Assembly: GCA_903970295.1 (NCBI GenBank) | Contig: CAJCHQ010000657.1 | Coordinates: forward strand, 1 to 19,424 | Direction: 5' to 3' | Length of the DNA stretch: 19,424 nucleotides | Source of the DNA: Bryobacterales bacterium | GTDB taxonomy: Bacteria; Cyanobacteriota; Vampirovibrionia; Obscuribacterales; Obscuribacteraceae | Made by a program: the position numbers and the translations under genes | Notes under the pieces: model-generated | The model's input: only the letters and a program-made list of their open reading frames with translations | Told to the model about the DNA's origin: nothing | Database searches by the model: none | Shown here: positions 6,950 to 14,956 of the stretch, piece by piece | Layout: each line of letters opens with the position of its first letter | How positions within the stretch are numbered: the stretch's first letter is position 1

Positions 6950-7556
6950 TTATTGCAGAGTTAATGGCTTCCGTCCAGCGCTCTAATGTATGCTCGAAAA
7001 GAAAATCTTGGGGCCAATCTTCTGCGTTGCCCCGGCCACGATCAAAAAGCGTAACACCTGGTTTTTCCACCACCATTAGACGTGCTCTGTTTTTGAGAGG
7101 ATTTAGATATACATCGTAGTTGGTACCGCACCAAAACCCCATTTCATTTTTTTGGAACACGGAGGTTGCTCCCGAGCCCTGAATGTAGAGAACTAGCGGT
7201 AAGTCTCCATCGTCCGATGCATGTTTTGCAACGTAGAAGCTAATAGTGCGGTCTAACGCATCCCTTGTATGGTACTGCTGAAAAGAAAGGGATTTTTTCC
7301 AGTCAATTATAACCCGTGTTGCTTTCGGGATTTGTTTCTCTGATGCTTTTGTCATAGCTTCTCGGGATTGCAAATGAGAAAAAACGCGCGGGTGATGAGT
7401 TGAATGGATAGCGTCGAAAAATCTGCTTGCATCGCGAAAGTTGTCCATTCTGCGACTAAAATTTATTCGGCGAAATTCAAATGCAACTGGTGGCACGTCC
7501 AAAATAACTGACCCGTTTTGCCAATCAGTGTCGCCGCATAAACCGATGTCATACAT
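6888..7556 (-). pseudogene. Alpha/beta hydrolase, N-terminal part (first frame of a frameshifted gene)
   Basis: The first part of the split hydrolase is 222 codons if started at 7556, or 156 codons if started at the internal ATG at 7355 (MTKASEKQIPKATRV), where recognisable sequence begins. It contains DLPLVLYIQGSGATSVFQ, which carries the oxyanion-hole strand with a QGSG motif, and ARLMVVEKPGVTLFDRG, typical of serine hydrolases and peptidases. It ends in KQEKITGHWSF followed by TGA. The TGA (6888-6890) overlaps the serine codon of the GHSEG nucleophile motif read in the other frame, so this half lacks the catalytic residues. The first 67 residues before Met68 have no family likeness that I see, and no ribosome site precedes 7556, so the upstream start is doubtful. 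The substrate is unknown. Confidence 0.75.
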
Positions 7557-7900
7557 AGTCGAAATGAAAATTTTTTAGCTCCTGCCCCTCTAACCCACAT
7601 CATTAGTCCGCACCAACATTGTGCCCCGGTCAGTTGATTCGGTTCCAAAATGTTTTTAGAAGCAAGACTGTTGTCCATCATAAGTTACGGACTCGTCGAC
7701 ATACAACTCGCAGTTTTCTTCGTTGCCGAAAATTCTCCAAAATCTGGGATGTCGTTTAGACAGAGTTTGCATCTTACACCTCGATCGGATTATTCAGCAT
7801 TGCGACTGCGGAACGTCTACAAGCATTATGCAACTTTTGCAAGATATTTGAAAACTGGTAAGCAGCTCGAGGGGTCGGCTGTCTATGGCGCTGATCGACT
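7557..7900. other. 344-bp region without a supported gene
   Basis: This lies between the split hydrolase and the end of the DUF6493-like gene. A 72-codon minus-strand frame (7463-7681) and a 118-codon plus-strand frame (7650-8006) cross it. Neither has a convincing ribosome site or protein-like composition, and the second runs into the larger gene. The region may hold the hydrolase promoter or decayed upstream codons of that gene. Confidence 0.5.
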
Positions 7901-10900
7901 TCAATCGTGCAGACCATCACGACGGCGCCATTCCACCCAGCGCTCAGCTCGCTCAAGGCGCTTTTCTAAAACATGTGCTAATGCCTCTTGCCGCTTCTCT
8001 TCGTAACGTGGCCCTCGTTTCAGATTAAGCAATTGCTTGACCAGCTTGGCTGTTTTAGTGGTGCCTTTTTTCTCGCTCAGCGCCGTCAAATATTGGCGTG
8101 TCTGGGGATTTTCGACGCAGTCATTGGCCTCGACCAGGCAGAACAGTAAAATTTCGAGGAGCAGATGCAAGTCCTTTGGCGCGCAATCCGGATCATCACG
8201 ACATAGTTCTTCCAGGCAAAGTGCCACCGCTAGAGCGTGGTACGTGGAGCAGCGTGACACCAATGCTAGTGCCTTAGCCCAACGGCTCAGCGAGACGAGT
8301 GGCTGAACTGGCGTGTTGCGATCACTGAGTTGGAGCGCCCTCGGCTGGAAAAGCTCGTGCATTACGCGACGAACATCGCTGCCCACGACCCGACCATCAA
8401 AAATAGCCTTATACAATGCGTTCCTCACCGCGGCACGATCCCCTTTTTGTTCGGGTGTCAAACCCAACGACTGTACGATCTGGTCCAAGCGTTCGATTTT
8501 GAAAGCTTTCATATAAAAGAGCTCTGACATGATGCGGCCGAGCTCGGTGCCCGTCAATCGACCATCATCGATGGCCGCAATTAATGCCTCTACCGCCGTC
8601 GCATGTTCGTCTTTTTGCTCTGACGTCAGACCCAAAGCGAGCATGATCAGACCCAGGCGCGTGATAGAAACGTCCGGGGCGTACAAAAGCTCAAGATATG
8701 GGAGGTTAGTCTTATCCGACTTATATGCTCCCCTGCCGATTTTTTCGATTCCTTCAGCAAAAAATGCATCTAAATTCGCTGGCGTGATTGAGCGTCTCCA
8801 ATCTATAAGAATCTCAAAATGCCAGCGAGAGTAATCCATCTGGTGCATTCGCACGGTGATAAGATTGTCTGCTTTGCCATTGGCGGGAACGCTTGGACTA
8901 CGCTCAAGAAGCCTGAATGATTTGGCCGCTTGGACGTGGTCGCGAGGCGATTCTGTTGTAAGCGTAAGTTTATACTGCGCAAGATGTGTGGCATCTGGAC
9001 CGAGGTCTGGAAAGCGCGCCGCGATGCGAAGGTCGTCGCCAAAAGGATTGCGTGCTCGAGCTGCTGCGATCCAGAGTTCTGCAGTTTCGCCGATCGCTAC
9101 ATCATCGACACCAAGTGCATAACGGAATGCATCGATAAATTCGGTTTGCGGTAATTTCGACATTTGAGATAGCGCCAACGGTCGATTGTCCGGTGCCAAT
9201 CTAAGGAGGGCCAGGCTTTGATCGAGTAGAGAAGTGTTTTGAACGGCAGATTCCTGGGCTAAACCCATGAAATTGAGCAATCGATCGACAATCGTGGTAC
9301 TTGGGGGTTTATGCTTGTCGCCGATTTGACCGGCGGCCAGATCTCGGGCAACTCGCTGGACAAGAATCAATGGATCGATCCACCCTCCCTGGTGCGTTGG
9401 TGTGCTCAACAACGGTGAGCTTCGTCCCTGGATCATCTCTTGACTGACGGCGAGAAAACGATCGCGCAGTAACTGGTCTGCCGGAGTTGTCGGCGGTGTC
9501 CAGCTAGGTTGGGCAGAAGTGATGCTGGCTTGCGTAAACATTCTCGGCGCAGTGCTGATTCTGTACTTGATTGGCATAACGCCTGTCACCCAAGCAGCTG
9601 CGGCGAGAAGAAGAGGATCGCCCGTGGCAGCTGATGTTTGCTCTGCCTTTGCTCTGATCGCTTCAGTACGCAGTGCGAAATCGTCTGGGCGCTCGGCGCC
9701 GAGCCGGGCAAACGCATCCAGAACTGTTTCAATCTCGTCGGCCGAATGCGCCTTCAATTCTGCACTTTGCAAAAATCCGGCTAGCAGAAAAATTAAATCG
9801 TCTATGTTATCAAGCAATTGCAATTGCTTGTCCGGATCCAATCTTGGCATCGCCATCTGACATAGATCGAGTGTGTCGAGCTCGGATGCTTTGTTTTCTA
9901 ACAGGTCCAAAGCCGTATCCACTCCAGCGATCCGTCTCAGATCCTCTGGGATTTTCTCCTGGCGTTGGCGATAAGAGATGAGATCGATAGCCTGCTCGGC
10001 CGGAGTCGGTTGAGGTCCGCCTCTCTTAAAAGCGACAACGTTCGACGCTTCTGGATCCGTTGTTTCGATTGAGGTTGATTGCTCCTCACCGTCCCCTCGA
10101 TTTTCCTTGCCAGATTCTTGCGATTGGGCGAGCTGTAGCCACTCGGTTGCTCTCGCTCTGTGCACGATTGCCACTCTGGATAATTTCGATTCCATTTGTG
10201 CGATCAATTCATTATCTTGAAATTTCAGCTTTTCGAGAAGCACCAGGGCGCGTTTTTGCACCTCCTGGCTTTCGCTCTCTAGTGCCTCGACAGTGGCGCT
10301 CGCCACTTCACGTTTAAAAGAAGGTCGGGTGTCGGCGATCGCTTTGAGCGTCTTGAGCGCTTGCGTCGAGTGCTCATTTCCTTTGAGCAGAAATGCCGTG
10401 CCGATGCTCTCGCAAACTGCCGCTACTGGGAAGTCCGGATGTTCCACGATCGATGCTAGCTTTGTTGCTGCCCAAGTCACGATTTTAGCATTGCGGCATG
10501 ACAAAAGGCGGATGTAGTCCTGAGCGAGCAGGGTCTGTTCATCAGAGTTGGGATTCAAATTGTCGAATAATTGCGTAAACCACTCGATTCTGAGCGTGCT
10601 GCCGCTTTCTGAATGTTCGAGATTGAATCTTGTGAAAAGCGCCATCACGGACATCAGAAGTCGATTTTTCTCAAGTTTCTTTTCATTACACAAGTCAACA
10701 AGCGCAACTTGCCAACTCTGGTTGGCAAACTCCGTTGCTCTCCAGCGCTCCATCAAATGTGTTTGACGCAGTTCGCGCCAGCCACGCGCAGGCTGTCGAT
10801 TCAATAACAATCTCATCGTTTGATCGTCGGCTAGCATGCCCCAGATTTCCGCCACCAGGGTTTCGTCATGCTTGAGTAAAAACCGGATATTGACTGAAGA

Positions 10901-11530
10901 ACGTGGTGCTCTAACGAATTGGCCGTTCTCCCACCTGGGAGGAGGCGGAATGTCTGCTCGAGAGAGGCAGAGAGCCATAGCGGTGTAATAGTTGGAGTTA
11001 TGCTCCACTTGAATGACTCCTTCACGCTCCAGCCGGCGTACTGTCATCCAGTGCGTGTGCGGCGCTTCTGTCGTGATCCACTGCACCCAGTTGGAAAGCC
11101 AGCTGGGTCTGCGAGTACTTAGAACCTCATAGCAAGGATCAGGTTTCGACACCGCGCTCCTTTTCTTGATATCGGATAGCCCGGCAGTCGCCAGCACCGC
11201 GATTTCGGCTATCGGAATTGTCTCAGGGCTAACTGCTTGTGGTGGCATCGTCTTGGCCATCACTTTTGCTTGCTCCAGCTGTTCAAGCAGCTTTTGAATC
11301 CTCTTGGGCGGCGTCATTCCGTTCGTTTGCCTGTTGCCGAAAAGCATGCCGCCTGGCACATACATACGAAACTCAGCATCTGAATTATTGTGAATAGCAC
11401 AGACGTCAAGCCACTGCAAAGCTCTCGCGGAATATGTTTTGCGCTCTTTCTCAGGCATGCCCTTGAAGAAATTGAGTACTTCCTTCTCGTTGAGAGTGCT
11501 CAATACTTGATCAAGATCTTGCTCTTGCAT
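7901..11530 (-). CDS. Large alpha-helical DUF6493-like protein, partner of SWIM protein
   Basis: The 1209-residue protein starts at an ATG at 11530-11528, which has an AGGA ribosome site inside the TAG region of the preceding gene. A further upstream in-frame start (11599) would overlap that gene by 59 bp and add a non-family-like tail. No signal peptide or membrane segment is visible. Residues about 1-40 (LSTLNEKEVLNFFKGMPEKER) resemble the N-terminal helix pair of DUF6493-type proteins, recalled from actinobacterial gene pairs with SWIM proteins; I cannot confirm this by search. Residues about 335-470 look like HEAT/ARM-type helical pairs (IVTWAATKLASIV, TQALKTLKAIAD, QKRALVLLEKL). A charged Glu/Ser-rich linker follows near 480-510. 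Residues about 955-1065 hold two copies of a roughly 55-residue unit (ALGLTSEQK...DDGRLTG and SLGLTPEQK...FDGRVVG). The alpha-solenoid character suggests a scaffold. The catalytic role is unknown. Confidence 0.8.
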   Translation of the reverse strand: MQEQDLDQVLSTLNEKEVLNFFKGMPEKERKTYSARALQWLDVCAIHNNSDAEFRMYVPGGMLFGNRQTNGMTPPKRIQKLLEQLEQAKVMAKTMPPQAVSPETIPIAEIAVLATAGLSDIKKRSAVSKPDPCYEVLSTRRPSWLSNWVQWITTEAPHTHWMTVRRLEREGVIQVEHNSNYYTAMALCLSRADIPPPPRWENGQFVRAPRSSVNIRFLLKHDETLVAEIWGMLADDQTMRLLLNRQPARGWRELRQTHLMERWRATEFANQSWQVALVDLCNEKKLEKNRLLMSVMALFTRFNLEHSESGSTLRIEWFTQLFDNLNPNSDEQTLLAQDYIRLLSCRNAKIVTWAATKLASIVEHPDFPVAAVCESIGTAFLLKGNEHSTQALKTLKAIADTRPSFKREVASATVEALESESQEVQKRALVLLEKLKFQDNELIAQMESKLSRVAIVHRARATEWLQLAQSQESGKENRGDGEEQSTSIETTDPEASNVVAFKRGGPQPTPAEQAIDLISYRQRQEKIPEDLRRIAGVDTALDLLENKASELDTLDLCQMAMPRLDPDKQLQLLDNIDDLIFLLAGFLQSAELKAHSADEIETVLDAFARLGAERPDDFALRTEAIRAKAEQTSAATGDPLLLAAAAWVTGVMPIKYRISTAPRMFTQASITSAQPSWTPPTTPADQLLRDRFLAVSQEMIQGRSSPLLSTPTHQGGWIDPLILVQRVARDLAAGQIGDKHKPPSTTIVDRLLNFMGLAQESAVQNTSLLDQSLALLRLAPDNRPLALSQMSKLPQTEFIDAFRYALGVDDVAIGETAELWIAAARARNPFGDDLRIAARFPDLGPDATHLAQYKLTLTTESPRDHVQAAKSFRLLERSPSVPANGKADNLITVRMHQMDYSRWHFEILIDWRRSITPANLDAFFAEGIEKIGRGAYKSDKTNLPYLELLYAPDVSITRLGLIMLALGLTSEQKDEHATAVEALIAAIDDGRLTGTELGRIMSELFYMKAFKIERLDQIVQSLGLTPEQKGDRAAVRNALYKAIFDGRVVGSDVRRVMHELFQPRALQLSDRNTPVQPLVSLSRWAKALALVSRCSTYHALAVALCLEELCRDDPDCAPKDLHLLLEILLFCLVEANDCVENPQTRQYLTALSEKKGTTKTAKLVKQLLNLKRGPRYEEKRQEALAHVLEKRLERAERWVEWRRRDGLHD

Positions 11531-11540
11531 CACGTTATTC

Positions 11541-12911
11541 CTATGAGTAGTTCTCAGACTCGGAGAGGATTTCCACGGCCAATATATGTTTACATTCACC
11601 GCGATCAGTCGGGTGTTTACTTTTCCATTCGCAGGTGCACTGTGCTTTTTCTGCGGTCAAAACCACGCGGTGTTCCACATCGGTTCCTTTTACATAAGCT
11701 TCAACTTGATTCGCCGTGTGCTTTGTGATCCGCACTTTTTTCTCCTCGATCAGATTGCGAGCGTTAATCAGTCGTGGTTGAAGCTGTTCGACTATCTCTA
11801 GATCGAATGGCAGTTCTCGATGGAAGTATGCGTTTGCGGATAAATCGTATCCGACCAATCCTCGCGTGCCCAGTGTGGCGAGGGCGTCTGCAATCGATGC
11901 CGGGTCCATATTTAAATTGGATGCAAGCAGCCGGGTGTCCACGCACGCTTGCCACTGCAAGTTGGCGCGCACCTCCGCCAGCTGTTCGTCACTGCGGGTA
12001 CGGGCTAGCTGAGACAAAACCTGACCTTCTCCAGAAAATCCACGGGAAGCATCGGGACTGAGAACAAGATGAAAACTGGCATCGTCTAAAATGACTTCCC
12101 AGGCGCTGACGCCATGATCGCCACCGTAGACGCGAACTTTGCCGGCATAGCGCATGAGTTGCTCCAACACTTTCAAACGTCCAGCCGCTCCTAATGTCAC
12201 CGAATCAGCTGATTGTCTCGGACTCATACGCATGCTTTTGCCTGATGGCACCACATATGATACCGTGCCTTTATCGGTGATTTGCTGCTTTGGTAAACTG
12301 CTGAAAAAACGCCGCGCTTCATCGCCCGAAACTTCAAATTTCGGCTTCAACCTGGATTGATAAGCCTGTACCTCGACAAAACCCTTCAGCCAGCGCACCG
12401 GCAGCTTCACTTTCTTTTCGACTACTTTCTCCGCACCCCGTTCAATTTCGACGCCTTCGGCACCGACATTGAGCCCGACTTTTTCAGAGTTCAAAATGCT
12501 AATTAACGCCGCCCGCATCGGAGCGTTGAAATCGACATTAGTGGTGCCGCGCCCGACGAAATCTCCATCGATGGCATTGGGACGCAAGTCGACGCGCGCG
12601 TAGACTCCACAGCAAACAGAAAAAGCTTCGAATCGCAGTCGATCGCCGCCACTGGTGACCACGGGATCAGCCATCGCCAACATCCGTTCGCGCACTTCTC
12701 GTGGTGAATAGAAGCGGGTGCGGCTTACTTCGGAGCAGGTAAGTAAAAGATCTGCGCAGCGTCTGGCCTGAACAAATCGCCCTTGAAAGAAGTATGGATT
12801 CTTTTCTACGCCTCCGGAGGTTGCCAGACGCAGATGCTTGCCGCCGGCTACAGCTTCTAATGAAGATTCGAAGGGATAGGTATACGCGTGACTGACGCCG
12901 CTGCTACTCAT
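11541..12911 (-). CDS. SWIM zinc-finger protein
   Basis: The 456-residue protein has a C-terminal SWIM zinc-binding motif, Cys425-x-Cys427-x12-Cys440-x-His442 (QCTCEW...ECKHILA). SWIM domains bind DNA or mediate protein contacts in bacterial, archaeal and eukaryotic proteins. Before it, residues about 325-375 (LLASNLNMDPASIADALATL, then GLVGYDL) look like a winged-helix segment. The long N-terminal part contains strands and an RWLKGFVEVQ motif that I associate with the SWIM proteins paired with DUF6493 genes (recall, not search). A GAGG ribosome site sits 6 nt before the ATG at 12911. The stop is 10 nt upstream of the ATG of the next gene, so the pair is almost certainly one transcript and probably one complex. 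No MoxR ATPase or VWA gene, which accompany SWIM proteins in other known clusters, is in the window. No signal peptide is seen, so the protein is cytoplasmic. Confidence 0.88.
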   Translation of the reverse strand: MSSSGVSHAYTYPFESSLEAVAGGKHLRLATSGGVEKNPYFFQGRFVQARRCADLLLTCSEVSRTRFYSPREVRERMLAMADPVVTSGGDRLRFEAFSVCCGVYARVDLRPNAIDGDFVGRGTTNVDFNAPMRAALISILNSEKVGLNVGAEGVEIERGAEKVVEKKVKLPVRWLKGFVEVQAYQSRLKPKFEVSGDEARRFFSSLPKQQITDKGTVSYVVPSGKSMRMSPRQSADSVTLGAAGRLKVLEQLMRYAGKVRVYGGDHGVSAWEVILDDASFHLVLSPDASRGFSGEGQVLSQLARTRSDEQLAEVRANLQWQACVDTRLLASNLNMDPASIADALATLGTRGLVGYDLSANAYFHRELPFDLEIVEQLQPRLINARNLIEEKKVRITKHTANQVEAYVKGTDVEHRVVLTAEKAQCTCEWKSKHPTDRGECKHILAVEILSESENYS

Positions 12912-13150
12912 GTACTACCTCGCAGAATTCAGCAATGTTAATGTACCCAGAAATTGGATGATTTGCCGTCACCTGTTTTTCTCCATCCCTGGGCCCAAGT
13001 TTTGTATTTTGTTGCAGATATGTCTCAAGCATCTCGGAAGGCGAACACTTCGCCGACTGTTTGACGTTTGCATCCAATTAGATTTGGACTATTTATAGCT
13101 GTTCGCGCAAGACGCCGATCCTTACATGATCTGCTGGATCCTTACGTCTT
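12912..13150 (-). promoter_or_regulatory. Upstream region of the SWIM/DUF6493-like operon
   Basis: This 239-bp gap between the TPR gene end and the SWIM gene start must carry the operon promoter unless transcription reads through from the TPR gene. It contains an exact direct repeat GATCCTTAC at 13117-13125 and 13137-13145 (20-bp spacing, two helical turns), immediately downstream of the TPR stop. I could not define -35 and -10 boxes with confidence. Confidence 0.35.
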
Positions 13151-14284
13151 TCAAGCATGTGTCCCGAGTAAGTAATCGGTCAGTGTGCGATAAAGGTTCT
13201 CCTTATTGCCACTCATCTGGTAGCATTTGACTAAGCCTATCAATCCGGCATTTTTGAAGAATGTTGAAGATGATTTGGCGCCCTGTTTAAAGTGCTGTTC
13301 GGCCTGCCGAAAACGATGCATTTTCAAGCAGTGGGATCCGAGTTTATACTCGTCGCCCCCAGGATCGCTGCCAGCAGCTCGAGGGAGCTGGAAGAAGCCT
13401 CCCCCTGCTGAAGCGTCGCCGAATGTGAAGTAAAAGGATGCTTCGTCGATGTCAATTTGAGGTGGATACTTGCGGAACAGGGCTTGTGCCTTTTTATATT
13501 GACGTTGCTCGAACAAGCAGACGAGCAATGCTCGCTCGGCTTTTTCTTTTGAAGCGGCAGAATCGACTGGCATTAATTTATTGGCAGAGTTTACTGAGGT
13601 GCAGAGCGCAATTAATTTTTCAATGCAAGTTTGTGATTTGGCAAATTGATGGCGAACTCTATAATATCGACTGATTCTCAACATTTCATTGAATTGATAA
13701 CTCGTGATGCGTTGTGCCGTCGGAGTTAAATAATTGCGGAAAACTTGATCGTACAATGCCTCTGCTTGCGCGTTTCGGTCCGAATTCGCATACCAATTTG
13801 CGAGATTGAATAGATGCGTTTGCAAAGTCGGGTCTTTCGGCGCGAGCAGGGGAATCAAGCGTTTGATTGTCTCAATAGCCAGCTGATACTCACCGATAGA
13901 GCCATAAGCGTCGGCCAGGCTCGCTAGGTCGGTGATCAAACCCGGGCTCTTTCTCTCACCGGCCGAGTCACGCAGCGCGAGAGCATCTGTGAGATGTCTT
14001 ATTGCTTGGTCCGGCTCTTTAACAGACCACTCGAGTTGTCCCAGAGCGCTCAAGATATCGACTAAATCGGAAGAATTGATTGGCGGTTCGCTTTTTCTTT
14101 TGAGCAGGGCTCCTCGCAGTGCAGATATGGCCGCCGCCTCGCCCTGTCCTGTGTTGGCTGGGTCATCGCGTGGGGCAAACGAGCTAAAGACATCACTGCA
14201 GTTAGAATTCTCGGCTTGTGCTTGATGGTAGAGAGTCAAAACAAGAAGACAACTCAAGGCGCAAATCATCGTTTTGGCGTCCAT
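13151..14284 (-). CDS. Secreted tetratricopeptide-repeat protein
   Basis: The 377-residue protein has a Sec signal peptide: MDAKTMICALSCLLVLTLYH core, likely cleavage after QAQA (Ala24). The mature chain is made of TPR-like helical pairs, for example LGQLEWSVKEPDQAIRHLTD (about 90-120), LADAYGSIGEYQLAIETIKR (about 127-150), LANWYANSDRNAQAEALYDQ (about 167-190) and a late pair HCLKMHRFRQAEQHFKQGAK (about 325-345). TPR arrays act as protein-binding scaffolds, here presumably in the periplasm or on the cell surface. A Gly/Ala/Asp-rich insert (DASAGGGFFQLPRAAGSDPGGD) interrupts the helices near residue 300. The ATG at 14284 is preceded by CAGGGAC at a slightly long spacing. No partner can be named from context. 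The gene is transcribed in the same direction as the SWIM operon, 239 bp upstream of it, and could be a separate unit. Confidence 0.85.
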   Translation of the reverse strand: MDAKTMICALSCLLVLTLYHQAQAENSNCSDVFSSFAPRDDPANTGQGEAAAISALRGALLKRKSEPPINSSDLVDILSALGQLEWSVKEPDQAIRHLTDALALRDSAGERKSPGLITDLASLADAYGSIGEYQLAIETIKRLIPLLAPKDPTLQTHLFNLANWYANSDRNAQAEALYDQVFRNYLTPTAQRITSYQFNEMLRISRYYRVRHQFAKSQTCIEKLIALCTSVNSANKLMPVDSAASKEKAERALLVCLFEQRQYKKAQALFRKYPPQIDIDEASFYFTFGDASAGGGFFQLPRAAGSDPGGDEYKLGSHCLKMHRFRQAEQHFKQGAKSSSTFFKNAGLIGLVKCYQMSGNKENLYRTLTDYLLGTHA

Positions 14285-14631
14285 AAACTTTGTCCCTGAA
14301 GCAGATGTTCTTCTATGAGGAGCACTGCGGATAACTTAACACTAAAATCACGCGCATCATAGGGGTATCCACTTACTACTGGGAGGAAAGTGCGATTGAC
14401 CAGGAAACTTTTAGGCATTTGCGCGCGCCCTCAAGAAACAGCAAGTTAGTCGATCACCTGTATTGGATGCGAGGGAAGTGATGAATTTGTGACACTGCAA
14501 CTTTAGACTGCCTTCAATGCCAGAGCCAGGCGCCGCTGTAGAGAGTAGCGCTTCGCTTTCGTTCTAAGAGACCGACCAACGGTTAGCATGGCTATCAGCA
14601 GGAAATAATCGCACTCAGAGGGGATGACATA
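14285..14631. other. 347-bp divergent intergenic region
   Basis: It separates the minus-strand TPR gene from the plus-strand small ORF and should hold both promoters. A minus-strand frame of 69 codons (14503-14712) overlaps the small gene and has no ribosome site. I see no tRNA, strong hairpin or clear repeat here. Confidence 0.45.
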
Positions 14632-14829
14632 ATGGCTTACGAGACTTTGCAAGATGAGCTTAGAGCTTGTCAGCAAGATATGTTGCAGAATAGTCCTGAT
14701 CACATCTTGCATCCTGCGATGATAGAAGAATGCAACAAAATTGCGAAGCTGACTGGCAAAGATGTCGAGACACCGAATTCTGTTCCAAAGGCCAAAGTTA
14801 CGCCTAACTCAATCGAGTTTCACAACTAG
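14632..14829 (+). CDS. Small acidic-to-neutral protein of unknown function, 65 aa
   Basis: This short open frame has a strong ribosome site (AGAGGGG eight bases before the ATG), and its amino-acid composition is natural for a soluble helical protein: two amphipathic stretches (TLQDELRACQQDMLQ and MIEECNKIAKLTGKDV) followed by a polar, Pro/Asn-rich tail (TPNSVPKAKVTPNS). It has no signal peptide or membrane segment and two cysteines. I do not recognise a family. It stands 127 bp upstream of the SGNH hydrolase gene on the same strand but is probably expressed independently. It is supported mainly by the ribosome site and composition, so it remains a candidate. Confidence 0.6.
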   Translation: MAYETLQDELRACQQDMLQNSPDHILHPAMIEECNKIAKLTGKDVETPNSVPKAKVTPNSIEFHN

Positions 14830-14863
14830 GTATCGCTCTTGCTTTCCTCAAATGAAACTGTGA

Positions 14864-14946
14864 TGCTTTGAATCTGATTTTGCTTTGAACTGTGAAAGAA
14901 TATTCAAAGAACGAAACCAAATGGATTTGAGGTCGGTGTGCTTTGA
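14864..14946 (+). repeat. Three copies of TGCTTTGA upstream of SGNH hydrolase gene
   Basis: The exact octamer TGCTTTGA occurs at 14864-14871, 14881-14888 and 14939-14946, all within the 127-bp gap before the hydrolase ATG (14957). The first two are 17 bp apart. They may be regulator half-sites, or chance in an AT-rich spacer. Confidence 0.35.
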
Positions 14947-14956
14947 GATGTTTTGA

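Noticed and set aside
7463..7681. 72-codon minus-strand frame upstream of the split hydrolase
   Set aside because: It overlaps the hydrolase frame and its second half is a shadow of it. The first half could be decayed coding sequence, but nothing recognisable is seen.
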